A stretch of 64,000 nucleotides of DNA, from the NCBI RefSeq assembly GCF_900188455.1, contig NZ_FZOL01000025.1:41814-105813 (forward strand). Direction: 5' to 3'. This DNA comes from Pseudomonas japonica. Lineage in GTDB: Bacteria > Pseudomonadota > Gammaproteobacteria > Pseudomonadales > Pseudomonadaceae. The position numbers were made by a program, and so were the translations under genes. The notes below the pieces were generated by a model that was given only the letters and a program-made list of their open reading frames with translations, did not search any database and was not told where the DNA came from. Below are positions 16,446-24,676 of this stretch, piece after piece; position 1 is the stretch's first letter, and each line of letters begins with the position of its first letter.

Positions 16446-18127
16446 GCGCCCAGGACTTCAGCGTTGCCGACTACCTGCTGACCCGTCTCAAGGAGCTGGG
16501 CCTGGGCAAGATCTTCCAGGTCCCGGGCGACTACGTGTCCAACTTCATGGATGCCCTGGAGAACTTCGACGGCATCGACGCCGTGGGCGAAGTCTACGAA
16601 ATGGGCGCGGCCTACGCCGCCGACGGCTATGCCCGGGTGCATGGCCTCGGCGCGGTGTCGCTGCAATACGGCGTGGGCACCTTCAGCGCGGTCAACGCCA
16701 TTGCCGGCTCGTTCGTCGAACGCGCCCCGGTGGTGGTGATTTCCGCCAGCCCGTCCACCGCCAACCGTGAACTGGCGCGCAAGCAGCACGTCTTGTTCCA
16801 CCATTCCACCGGCGATTTCGAGGCCGACCGCAAGGTGCTGGAACAGGTGACCGTAGCCTGCGAGATCATCTCCGACGCCAACCAGGCGCCGTGGCAGATC
16901 GACAGCGCGCTGATCGCCGCCCTCACCCACCGCCAGCCGGTCTACCTGGAAGCCTGGAAGGACGTCTGGGGCATGCCGTGCTCGCGTCCCCAGGGCCAGT
17001 TGGCCCCGGCACCGACGCCGTCCAATGCCTACAACCTCGACCTGCTGGTGAAAAACAGCATCCAGCGCCTGGCCGAAGCGAAGAAACCGTTGGTGCTGCT
17101 TGGCGTCGAGGTCATGCGCTACGGCCTGCAGGACGCCGTGCAGCGTCTGATCGACGGCTGCAAGCTGCCGTTCAGCACCACCCTCGATGCCAAGACCGTG
17201 CTCGACGAAAGCCAGGCACCGTTCATCGGCACCTACGCCGGCCCGGCGTCGCGCCTGGAGACCTCGCCGCAGGTGCTGGACGCCGACTGCATCCTGGCCA
17301 TCGGGGTGATCTTCACCGACGACTACCTCGACCTGCTGGAGCAGCGTTTCGACCAGATCATCCAGGTCAACTGCGACCTGGCCCGCACCGGCGCCGAGTA
17401 CTACCCCAACGTGCGCCTGCCGGACTATGTCGACGCACTGCTCAAGGCCTTCAACCTCGACGCGCGCTTCCCGCGCACCGACCTGGTCCTGCCCAAGCAC
17501 CCGCCCCTGCTCGCCGCCTGCGGCGCGGACACGGCGCTGAGCTATGCGAACTTCTTCGCCACCTTCGTCGAGTACGCCCAGGAGCACCGCCTGTGGGACA
17601 GCAGCACGCTGATCCTCGGCGAAAGCTCGTCGCTGTACGTGGCCAGCAACATCCAGGGCATGCCGCGCAACGCCTTCCTCTCGGATGCCATCTGGGGCTC
17701 GCTCGGCCATGAAACCGGCTGCGCCCTCGGCGTCGCCCTGGGCAGCGGCAAGCGGCCGATCGTGGTCGCCGGCGACGGCGGCTTCATGATGGTCAGCCAG
17801 TCCCTGGCCGCGCTGAAGCGCAACAAGATCAACGCCATCGTCTTCGTCATGAGCAACCAGGTGTATGCCATCGAGCAGGCCTTCGTCGATATCGATGCGT
17901 TCAAGCCGGATGGCCAGTTCGCCCCGTTCGACACCCTGCCGAGCCTGGACTACCTCGCGGTCGCCCAGGGCTATGGCGCGCAGGGCCATCAGGTGCGCAC
18001 GGTCAGCGAGCTGCAGCAGTTGCTGCCGCAACTGCTCGCGGTCCGCGACCAGCCGGTGCTGGTGGAGGTGAAGATTCCTGAAAAGGACCTCGCGGTACAG
18101 ATCGAACGCCTGGCTACAACCCCATAA
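16442..18127 (+). CDS. ThDP-dependent 2-keto-acid decarboxylase (pyruvate/indolepyruvate decarboxylase type)
   Basis: The 561-residue enzyme has the features of the PDC/IPDC branch. There is a catalytic Glu at 53 in EMGAAYAADGYAR, the double histidine FHHSTGDF at 120-121 (absent from acetolactate synthases), and the ThDP/Mg motif GDGGFMMVSQ starting at residue 444 with SNQVYAIEQ following. It should turn a 2-keto acid into an aldehyde plus CO2. It overlaps the oxidase gene by ATGA and is followed after 12 bases by a TPR protein gene, so the three form one operon. Phenylpyruvate, indolepyruvate or a branched keto acid are candidates; the sequence alone does not choose. Confidence 0.85.
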   Translation: MSAQDFSVADYLLTRLKELGLGKIFQVPGDYVSNFMDALENFDGIDAVGEVYEMGAAYAADGYARVHGLGAVSLQYGVGTFSAVNAIAGSFVERAPVVVISASPSTANRELARKQHVLFHHSTGDFEADRKVLEQVTVACEIISDANQAPWQIDSALIAALTHRQPVYLEAWKDVWGMPCSRPQGQLAPAPTPSNAYNLDLLVKNSIQRLAEAKKPLVLLGVEVMRYGLQDAVQRLIDGCKLPFSTTLDAKTVLDESQAPFIGTYAGPASRLETSPQVLDADCILAIGVIFTDDYLDLLEQRFDQIIQVNCDLARTGAEYYPNVRLPDYVDALLKAFNLDARFPRTDLVLPKHPPLLAACGADTALSYANFFATFVEYAQEHRLWDSSTLILGESSSLYVASNIQGMPRNAFLSDAIWGSLGHETGCALGVALGSGKRPIVVAGDGGFMMVSQSLAALKRNKINAIVFVMSNQVYAIEQAFVDIDAFKPDGQFAPFDTLPSLDYLAVAQGYGAQGHQVRTVSELQQLLPQLLAVRDQPVLVEVKIPEKDLAVQIERLATTP

Positions 18128-18139
18128 GGAAATCGTTTC

Positions 18140-20149
18140 ATGGAAAGAACGACCAGCGTGCGCATGGCAGTCGCCTGCGCACTGCTGGCCGCTTTGCCGT
18201 TGCAGGCCATCGCCCATGGTGGCATGCACGACAAGACGGACCAGCAAGAACAGTTTTTCCCCCGGCTGCCTGACGGCAGCAGCCTGGAGAACGCCCTCAA
18301 GCTCTGCGTCAGCGACAAGGACACCCAGGCCGACCATCTGCTGTCCGGCCTCGGCGGTGAGCGCTACGACCTGGTGGCCGTGGGCGATACCGCGAAGATC
18401 CAGGCCTTCTACAGCCAGGGCATGGCCCTGCAGTACGGCTTCAACTTCGGCGAGGCGATCCGTGCCTTCTACCAGGCGTACCAGCTCGACAAGCGTTCGA
18501 CGATGCCGCTGTGGGGCATCGCCCTGTCGGCCAGCTCGAACATCAACACCGACGCCACCCAGGGTTGCGACCAACTGGCCAACCTGGCCGCGCGCATGGC
18601 GCAGGACAATGCCGACGCCCGGGTCACGACCATTCCGGCCGGTTTCACCGAGCAGCAGGTCAAGCGCGAGCAGGCCTACGCCAAGGCGTTCCTCACCCAG
18701 TACGACGTCAAGGGCGATGACATCGGCCTGTCGCTGGAGGGCAAGAAACGCTACGCGGCGAAGATGAAGGAACTCTCCGCCACCTACTTCGACGACCTCG
18801 ACGCCGCCGCCCTGTACGCCGACGCCCTGCTCAACATCGCGCCGTGGAAATGGTGGAACGGCGACGAAGCCACCTCCGACACGGTCAAGCCGACCGGCGA
18901 GGCCTACGAGGCCCTGGAAGTGCTCAACCGCGTGCTGGTGATGGACAAGAACCATTCCGGCGCCAACCACTTCTACATCCACGCCATCGAAGAGTCGCCG
19001 TTCCCCGACAGCGGCATGCCCATGGCCGAACGCTTCCGCACCCTCAACCCGGCGGTGGGCCACCTGATCCACATGGCCTCGCACATCTACCAGCGCACCG
19101 GCAACAACGAACTGTCCAGCGCCACCAACTACGCGGCGATCTCGGTGGACCGTGCCTATGGCAACCAGGTGCAGCCGGAGAGTCCGTACCTGCTGCATTA
19201 CCTGGGGCACAACATCCACTTCCTGACCTGGACCCTGTCCATCGAAGGGCGCAAGAACGAAGCGCTGAACATGGCCAGCGAGCTGGTGGACAACACCACC
19301 GCCAACGCCTCGGTGAAGTTCCTCTGCGAGAAATATCCGGCTGAGCTGAAGACCAAGTCCGACTACTTCTATGCGGTGCCGTACTACTACGCCGTGCGCT
19401 TCCAGGCGTGGGACGAACTGACGGCGATCGAACCGAAGATCGACGCCGGGCTGGCGCGGATCAACGACACCTGCAAGGACGCCGAGGGCTGGCAGACGCT
19501 GACCATGCCGTACACGCGGATCATGAAAAGCTACGCCGCGGCGTACAAGGCACTGGGTGACAAGCAGGACAGCGGCAAGGCCGTCGAGGCGCTGGACGGG
19601 TTCTGGAGCACGGCGGGCAAGGTGCTTGCCGAGGTCAAGAAGACCACTCCCGACGGATTGCGCTACGGCAACAACGATGCCGTGGAGCTGCTGCGCCTGG
19701 CCAACCTGATCTTGTTCAACAAGGCCCAGGAAGCGACGGGCGGCGCGCTCGCCCTGAAAACCGTGCAGGAAACCAGCGCCAGGTCCGTGGGTGACGTGGG
19801 CAAAGCGCTGGCCGATGACCTCGCCGGGTTGAAGGACGACAGCAAGGCGCAGGTGATCGCTGCGTGGGGCAAGGCCGTCGAGGTGCAGGACAAGCTCTGG
19901 TACAACGAACCGCCGGACTGGTACTACACGGTTCGCGAGTCGCTGGGGTATGCCCTGCTGGCGCAGGGCGAGGCCGAGAAGGCGGAGCGAGTGTTCACCC
20001 AGGACCTCAGTGAGAATCGCCTGAGCGGACGCTCGCTGAACGGCCTGAAACTGAGCCTGGAGGCGCAGAAGGGCAAGGTGGTGAGCGCGGAGCTGGAGCA
20101 GAAGCTGCAGCAGGCGTGGCGCAATGCCACGGTGAGCGCGAAGCCGTAA
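18140..20149 (+). CDS. secreted TPR-like protein of unknown function
   Basis: The 669-residue protein has a signal peptide (residues 1-25, cleaved near AIAHG) and helical TPR-type repeats, for example FNFGEAIRAFYQAYQLDKRS near residue 97. It carries histidine-rich conserved motifs: HSGANHFYIHAIEESPFP (about 275-292) and HLIHMASHIYQRTGNN (about 312-327), which could bind metal. The last region, YYTVRESLGYALLAQGEAEK, is again TPR-like. Periplasmic location is predicted. It is the third gene of the oxidase/decarboxylase operon, but a secreted partner for two cytoplasmic enzymes is unexpected. No enzyme activity can be assigned. Confidence 0.75.
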   Translation: MERTTSVRMAVACALLAALPLQAIAHGGMHDKTDQQEQFFPRLPDGSSLENALKLCVSDKDTQADHLLSGLGGERYDLVAVGDTAKIQAFYSQGMALQYGFNFGEAIRAFYQAYQLDKRSTMPLWGIALSASSNINTDATQGCDQLANLAARMAQDNADARVTTIPAGFTEQQVKREQAYAKAFLTQYDVKGDDIGLSLEGKKRYAAKMKELSATYFDDLDAAALYADALLNIAPWKWWNGDEATSDTVKPTGEAYEALEVLNRVLVMDKNHSGANHFYIHAIEESPFPDSGMPMAERFRTLNPAVGHLIHMASHIYQRTGNNELSSATNYAAISVDRAYGNQVQPESPYLLHYLGHNIHFLTWTLSIEGRKNEALNMASELVDNTTANASVKFLCEKYPAELKTKSDYFYAVPYYYAVRFQAWDELTAIEPKIDAGLARINDTCKDAEGWQTLTMPYTRIMKSYAAAYKALGDKQDSGKAVEALDGFWSTAGKVLAEVKKTTPDGLRYGNNDAVELLRLANLILFNKAQEATGGALALKTVQETSARSVGDVGKALADDLAGLKDDSKAQVIAAWGKAVEVQDKLWYNEPPDWYYTVRESLGYALLAQGEAEKAERVFTQDLSENRLSGRSLNGLKLSLEAQKGKVVSAELEQKLQQAWRNATVSAKP

Positions 20150-20168
20150 AAAGCCCTCGCCCATCCTT

Positions 20169-20268
20169 GTAGGAGCTGGCTTGCCTGCGAAAGGACCGCA
20201 AAGCGGTCCCCGATAACAGTGCAATTGGGACCGCTTTGCGGTCCTTTCGCAGGCAAGCCAGCTCCTAC
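20169..20268. repeat. paired inverted REP elements (GTAGGAGCTGGCTTGCCTGC class)
   Basis: Near-perfect arms carrying GCGAAAGGACCGCAAAGCGG follow the TPR gene. Half of the same class reappears at 23.80 kb. Confidence 0.9.
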
Positions 20269-20403
20269 ACAGCCAAGCGACATCAGGTGGTCAGAGTCCC
20301 ATCCCAGCCATGAAAACTGTACATCCATACAGATAAAACTTGCCAGCTACCCTCATCCTGCGCATCCTAGGGAACCTCTTTCCCCTGGATGCCACCCCCA
20401 CCC

Positions 20404-22359
20404 ATGCGCCTGTTCCTCTGCGAAAAACCCTCCCAGGCCAAGGATATCGCCAAGGTCCTCGGCGCCAGTCGCCGCGGCGACGGCTGCTGGGTCGGCACGG
20501 GGGTGACGGTGACCTGGTGCATCGGCCACCTGCTGGAGACCGCCCCGCCCGATGCCTACGACGCACGCTACAAGCGCTGGGTGCTGACCGACCTGCCGAT
20601 CGTGCCGCAGCAGTGGAAGATGCAGGTCAAGCCCAAGACCGCCAGCCAGTACAAGGCGGTCAAGCGCCTGCTGGGCGAGGCCACGGAGCTGGTGATCGCC
20701 ACCGACGCCGACCGCGAGGGCGAGATGATCGCCCGCGAGCTGGTGGAGCACTGCCGCTATCGCGGGCCGATCCGCCGCCTGTGGCTGTCCGCGCTGGACG
20801 ACGCCTCGATCCGCAAGGCCCTGGCCAGCCTCAAGCCCGGCGCCGAGACCTTCAGCCTGTATCACTCGGCCCTGGGCCGCTCCCGCGCCGACTGGCTGAT
20901 CGGCATGAACATGAGCCGCCTGTTCACCCTGCTCGGTCGCCAGTCCGGCTACCAGGGCGTGCTGCCGGTGGGCCGGGTGCAGACCCCGACCCTGCGCCTG
21001 GTGGTGGACCGCGACCGCAGCATCGCCGACTTCGTGCCGGTGCCGTTCTGGGCCATCGATGTGCAGCTGGACAGCGACGGCACCCTGTTCACCGCGCAAT
21101 GGCGCGCACCGGACGACGCCTGCGACGACCAGGGCCGTTGCCTCAAGCAGGAACTGGCGCAGCAGGCCGCCGCGGCGATGCAGGCAGCGGGATCGGCGCA
21201 GGTGGTCGAGGTCAAGACCGAGCGCGTGCGCGAGGCGGCGCCGCTGCCCTTCGACCTGGGCACCCTGCAGGAAGTCTGCTCGAAGAAACTCGGCCTCGGT
21301 GCCCAGGAAACCCTGGACATCGCCCAGTCCCTGTACGAAACTCACAAGGTCATCACCTACCCGCGCAGCGACTGCGGCTACCTGCCGCTGAGCCAGCACG
21401 GCGAAGCGCCGGCGATCCTCGCCGCCCTGCACCGCGCCGACCCGAGCCTGGCGCCGTTGCAGCCGCACCTGCAGGCGCAGCGCCGCTCGCGGGCGTGGAA
21501 CGATGCCAAGGTCAGTGCCCACCACGGCATCATCCCGACTGCCGCGGCGGTCGCCCCTGAGCGTCTGCCGGGCAAGGCCAAGGCGGTCTACACCCTGATT
21601 CGCGCACGTTATCTGGCGCAGTTCCTGCCCAACCACGAATACGACCGCACCCAGGCCGACTTCGACTGCGCGGGCCAGGCTCTGCGCGCGGTGGGCAAGC
21701 AGATCGTCGAGCCGGGCTGGCGCCGTGCCCTGCCGGAAGCCCTCACGCCGCCGAAAGGCCGTGAGGCCCCCGCGCCGCAAGTGCTGCCAGCCTTGCGCAA
21801 GGATCAGTGGTGCGCGGTGCGCGACCTGGCCCTGAAAGACCTGTGGACCCAACCACCCAAGCCCTTCACCGAAGGCGACCTGATCAAGGCGATGAAGAAC
21901 GTCGCCAGGCTGGTGGACGATCCGCGACTCAAGCAGAAGCTCAAGGACACCACCGGCATCGGCACCGAGGCGACCCGCGCGGGAATCATCCAGGGCCTGC
22001 TCGATCGTGGCTACCTGGTGAAGAACGGCAAGGCCCTCAGCGCGACGCCAGCCGCCTTCAGCCTGATCGACGCGGTACCGCGGGCCATCGCCGACCCGGG
22101 CACCACGGCGATCTGGGAACAGGCGCTGGACATGGTGCAGAGCGGCGAAATGACCCTGGAAACCTTCGTCGCCAAGCAGTCGGCGTGGATGAGCAAGCAG
22201 GTCGAACGCTGCGCGGGATTGAGCCTGACCATTTCAGGGCCGGCGACACCGACCGGACGCGGCGGGTCGCCGTGGAAGAAAAAGCGCAAGAGCAGCGGTG
22301 CGGCAGGTGCCGGGACAAAGCGGGTACGCAAGCCTCGGGTGAAGAAATCAGGAAGTTGA
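20404..22359 (+). CDS. topB: DNA topoisomerase III
   Basis: The 651-residue type IA topoisomerase has the TOPRIM residues E7 (LCEKPSQA) and D101-x-D103-x-E105 (TDADREGEM) and the catalytic tyrosine at 319 in ITYPRSDCGYLP. The C-terminus is basic (KKRKSSG and similar), as usual for DNA contact. It decatenates DNA during replication and recombination. The start at 20404 fits the conserved RLFLCEKPS N-terminus; an ATG five codons upstream is also possible. Confidence 0.93.
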   Translation: MRLFLCEKPSQAKDIAKVLGASRRGDGCWVGTGVTVTWCIGHLLETAPPDAYDARYKRWVLTDLPIVPQQWKMQVKPKTASQYKAVKRLLGEATELVIATDADREGEMIARELVEHCRYRGPIRRLWLSALDDASIRKALASLKPGAETFSLYHSALGRSRADWLIGMNMSRLFTLLGRQSGYQGVLPVGRVQTPTLRLVVDRDRSIADFVPVPFWAIDVQLDSDGTLFTAQWRAPDDACDDQGRCLKQELAQQAAAAMQAAGSAQVVEVKTERVREAAPLPFDLGTLQEVCSKKLGLGAQETLDIAQSLYETHKVITYPRSDCGYLPLSQHGEAPAILAALHRADPSLAPLQPHLQAQRRSRAWNDAKVSAHHGIIPTAAAVAPERLPGKAKAVYTLIRARYLAQFLPNHEYDRTQADFDCAGQALRAVGKQIVEPGWRRALPEALTPPKGREAPAPQVLPALRKDQWCAVRDLALKDLWTQPPKPFTEGDLIKAMKNVARLVDDPRLKQKLKDTTGIGTEATRAGIIQGLLDRGYLVKNGKALSATPAAFSLIDAVPRAIADPGTTAIWEQALDMVQSGEMTLETFVAKQSAWMSKQVERCAGLSLTISGPATPTGRGGSPWKKKRKSSGAAGAGTKRVRKPRVKKSGS

Positions 22360-22372
22360 TGCCGGTCTCAAG

Positions 22373-22414
22373 GGCCTCATCGCGGGCAAGCGGAACGCCG
22401 CCCGCGATGAGGCC
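22373..22414. repeat. REP-like palindrome after topB
   Basis: Perfect 15-base arms GGCCTCATCGCGGGC and GCCCGCGATGAGGCC surround a 12-base loop, between the convergent topB and methyltransferase genes. It may serve as a bidirectional terminator. Confidence 0.75.
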
Positions 22415-22440
22415 ATCAGCAACACCCTCAAACCAGAGCC

Positions 22441-23262
22441 CTACTCCTTGACGGCCTGCAAGGTATAACTCAACGGCAACCGCCAGGGCTGTTTGTCCAA
22501 CTGCCACTCGCCATTGCCGCGCCGGCTCATCTGCCCCGGCAAGGCCTCCCAGGGAATGCTGTCGTGCTCCACCAGCCCGGTGATGCGCAGCCCCTGTCCG
22601 AGCAAGGCGCTCACCACTTCACCCAGGCCATGGTTCCATTCATGGGTCTCGGTGTGCGTGAGGCTGGCATCGCTGCTCACATAGGTCTGCTCGCTGATCC
22701 ATACGTTCGGCTCCGGGCGTTCGAAATACGGGTACTCCACCACCAGCCGGTCACGATGATCCTCGTTGATCGCCATCAGCATCGGGTGCCCGTCGCGCAG
22801 GAACAGACGCCCGCCCGGCTTCAGCAAAGTCGCCACGGTACCCGCCCAGCGCTGGATATCCGGCAGCCAGCACAAGGCCCCGATGCCGGTGTAGATCAGG
22901 TCGTACGACGCCGCGGGCAGGGTCGAGCAGGCGGCATAGACATCCGCCTCGACGTAGTCGATGTCGGTGGCGCAGCGCTTGGCCAGGGTCCGTGCCTGCT
23001 CCAGCGAGCGCCCGGAGAAATCCAGCCCGGTCATCCGCGCGCCAAGACGGGCCAGCGACAGGGTGTCGGTGCCGATATGGCATTGCAGGTGCAGGCCACG
23101 CAGGCCGTCGATAGCGCCGAGCAACGGCAGGTCGAAACGCACCACTTCGGACAGGTGCGCGGGATCGGCGACGAAGGTCGCCACTTCGTAGTCGCCAGAC
23201 GCGGCATGCAGCGGCGCGCGTTCGTCCCAGCTGGCTTTGTTGAGGGCAAGTGAATCGGCCAT
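22441..23262 (-). CDS. class I SAM-dependent methyltransferase
   Basis: The 273-residue protein has a SAM-binding core (about residues 50-160). LHLQCHIGTDTLSLARLGA is a motif I variant with Q-C-H in place of the usual acidic/Gly signature, DFSGRSLEQAR is motif II and LKPGGRLFLRDGHP is motif IV. The C-terminal part includes an aromatic SYTLQAVK strand. Target is unknown. The start at 23262 has AGGAG six bases upstream. It is divergent from the VOC-protein gene 117 bases away. Confidence 0.82.
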   Translation of the reverse strand: MADSLALNKASWDERAPLHAASGDYEVATFVADPAHLSEVVRFDLPLLGAIDGLRGLHLQCHIGTDTLSLARLGARMTGLDFSGRSLEQARTLAKRCATDIDYVEADVYAACSTLPAASYDLIYTGIGALCWLPDIQRWAGTVATLLKPGGRLFLRDGHPMLMAINEDHRDRLVVEYPYFERPEPNVWISEQTYVSSDASLTHTETHEWNHGLGEVVSALLGQGLRITGLVEHDSIPWEALPGQMSRRGNGEWQLDKQPWRLPLSYTLQAVKE

Positions 23263-23378
23263 GGTCAGCTCCTTTGTTCCAGGTCCGCGCACACCATAGT
23301 GCGGCCCATCGACGCTGGCAATGTGCCGGTTGCCGCATTGCGGTATAACGACGGCTTCGTCACTCAAGGAAGACCTGC

Positions 23379-23768
23379 ATGAAACTGGGATACACCATCG
23401 CCTATGTCGCGGATGTCGCGGCGTCGTTGAGCTTTTTCGAGAAAGCCTTCGGGTTGCAACAGCGCTTCCTGCACGAGTCCGGGGACTACGGCGAACTGGA
23501 AACCGGAGCGACCACCCTGGCCTTCGCCTCGCTGGAACTGGGCGAGGCGAATTTCCCCGGGGGTGTGCTGGCGGCCAGTGACAGCGAGCGCCCGCTGGGG
23601 ATGGAGATCGGCCTGCTGACCGACGATGTGCCGGCAGCCCACGCCCGCGCCCTCGAGGCCGGGGCGCGGGAGCTGAAGGCACCCCAGGTCAAGCCGTGGG
23701 GGCAGACGGTGTCGTGGGTCAGGTGCCCGGCGGGGATCCTGGTGGAGTTGTGTACGCCGATGGGGTGA
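23379..23768 (+). CDS. VOC-superfamily (glyoxalase/bleomycin-resistance fold) protein
   Basis: The 129-residue protein begins KLGYTIAYVADVAASLSFFEKAFG, the standard beta-alpha start of a VOC module, and ends DPAG-like with SWVRCPAGILVELCTPMG, including the C-terminal metal-ligand glutamate. A single chain with two half modules is normal for the family. Substrate is unknown. AAGGAAG lies seven bases before the start. Confidence 0.8.
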   Translation: MKLGYTIAYVADVAASLSFFEKAFGLQQRFLHESGDYGELETGATTLAFASLELGEANFPGGVLAASDSERPLGMEIGLLTDDVPAAHARALEAGARELKAPQVKPWGQTVSWVRCPAGILVELCTPMG

Positions 23769-23797
23769 ACCTCGACTGACTTGCCCGCGAAGGCCTT

Positions 23798-23902
23798 GTA
23801 GGAGCTGGCTTGCCTGCGAAGGCCTGCACAGCAGGCCCAATACAGGCGCTGCTGATTTGGGACCGCTGCGCAGTCCTTTCGCGGGCAAGCCACGCTCCTA
23901 CG
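23798..23902. repeat. paired REP elements of two classes
   Basis: A GTAGGAGCTGGCTTGCCTGC unit faces a TTTCGCGGGCAAGCCACGCT unit, so the pair joins units from two different REP classes. It lies between the VOC gene and the convergent DUF4198 gene. Confidence 0.8.
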
Positions 23903-23932
23903 GGAGATCGCGGCGATTCAAGGCCTTTCGCC

Positions 23933-24658
23933 CTACTCGTGATGCGGCTCACCCAGGAACGTCAACGAGGTGAACAACCCCTCCTCCGCCGTCGGCGCAT
24001 CCTTGGCCAGGGGCCGGGTCACGCTGGCGGCGATGATGTTCAACCCTTCATTTCGCACCACCACGCTGGCCCGCCCTTCGGCGTCGGTAGTCGCCACGAC
24101 CTGATGCAGCGCGCCGCGATAATCGCCGACCAGGTCCACGCCCGCCACCGGCTGGCCATCCAGCAACACCCGCACCGGCAACGCCTTGCCCGGCCCGACC
24201 TTGAGCGGATCGACCTGCGGCACGATCACCAGGCGCAATGCCTTCAATGGCGGCAGCTTCGCACCTTCCTGGTAGATCGCCAGGCTGTACTTCCAGGTAT
24301 GAATCGAGCCGATCGCATCACGCACCTTGCTGCGGTCCTCGTTCACCCATTGCTTCTGCGGTGTCTGCGACCAGGGGCCATTGTCCAGCACCACCGCCAC
24401 ACCCGCCGGCGCGCGCAGCGGCTGCAGACGGGCATGGTCGGCCAGGCGCTCGACGCTCACCGGGATCTGCCGCCCCTGCCCGTCCCAGGCCCAGGCGCTC
24501 TTGATCTTCTGCGCCTTGAAGGCGTTGTCCTCGGCACCATGGCCATACACCACCTCGATCGCGCCGCGGCGTTCCTCGGTCCACAGGCCATGCCCCTGGG
24601 CAGTGCCGGCGATGGCCAGCAGACCGGTCAGCAGCCAGGGCATCAGTCGTACGTTCAT
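23933..24658 (-). CDS. DUF4198 periplasmic protein, partner of TonB receptor
   Basis: The 241-residue protein has a signal peptide (residues 1-22, ending AQG) and begins the mature chain HGLWTEERRG, as many DUF4198/NikM-like metal-uptake proteins begin with His after cleavage. The C-terminal half contains a carboxypeptidase-regulatory-like beta domain (VLLDGQPVAGVDLVGDYRG). It follows the TonB receptor gene by 18 bases in the same direction and is almost certainly co-transcribed. A role in outer-membrane metal or metallophore handling is inferred from this pairing. Confidence 0.8.
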   Translation of the reverse strand: MNVRLMPWLLTGLLAIAGTAQGHGLWTEERRGAIEVVYGHGAEDNAFKAQKIKSAWAWDGQGRQIPVSVERLADHARLQPLRAPAGVAVVLDNGPWSQTPQKQWVNEDRSKVRDAIGSIHTWKYSLAIYQEGAKLPPLKALRLVIVPQVDPLKVGPGKALPVRVLLDGQPVAGVDLVGDYRGALHQVVATTDAEGRASVVVRNEGLNIIAASVTRPLAKDAPTAEEGLFTSLTFLGEPHHE

Positions 24659-24676
24659 TGCGGGTCCTTATCGATG

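Noticed and set aside
16424..20224. Minus-strand open frame of about 1,266 codons across the decarboxylase and TPR genes
   Set aside because: It spans two well-supported opposite-strand genes and has no recognisable motifs; an antisense shadow.
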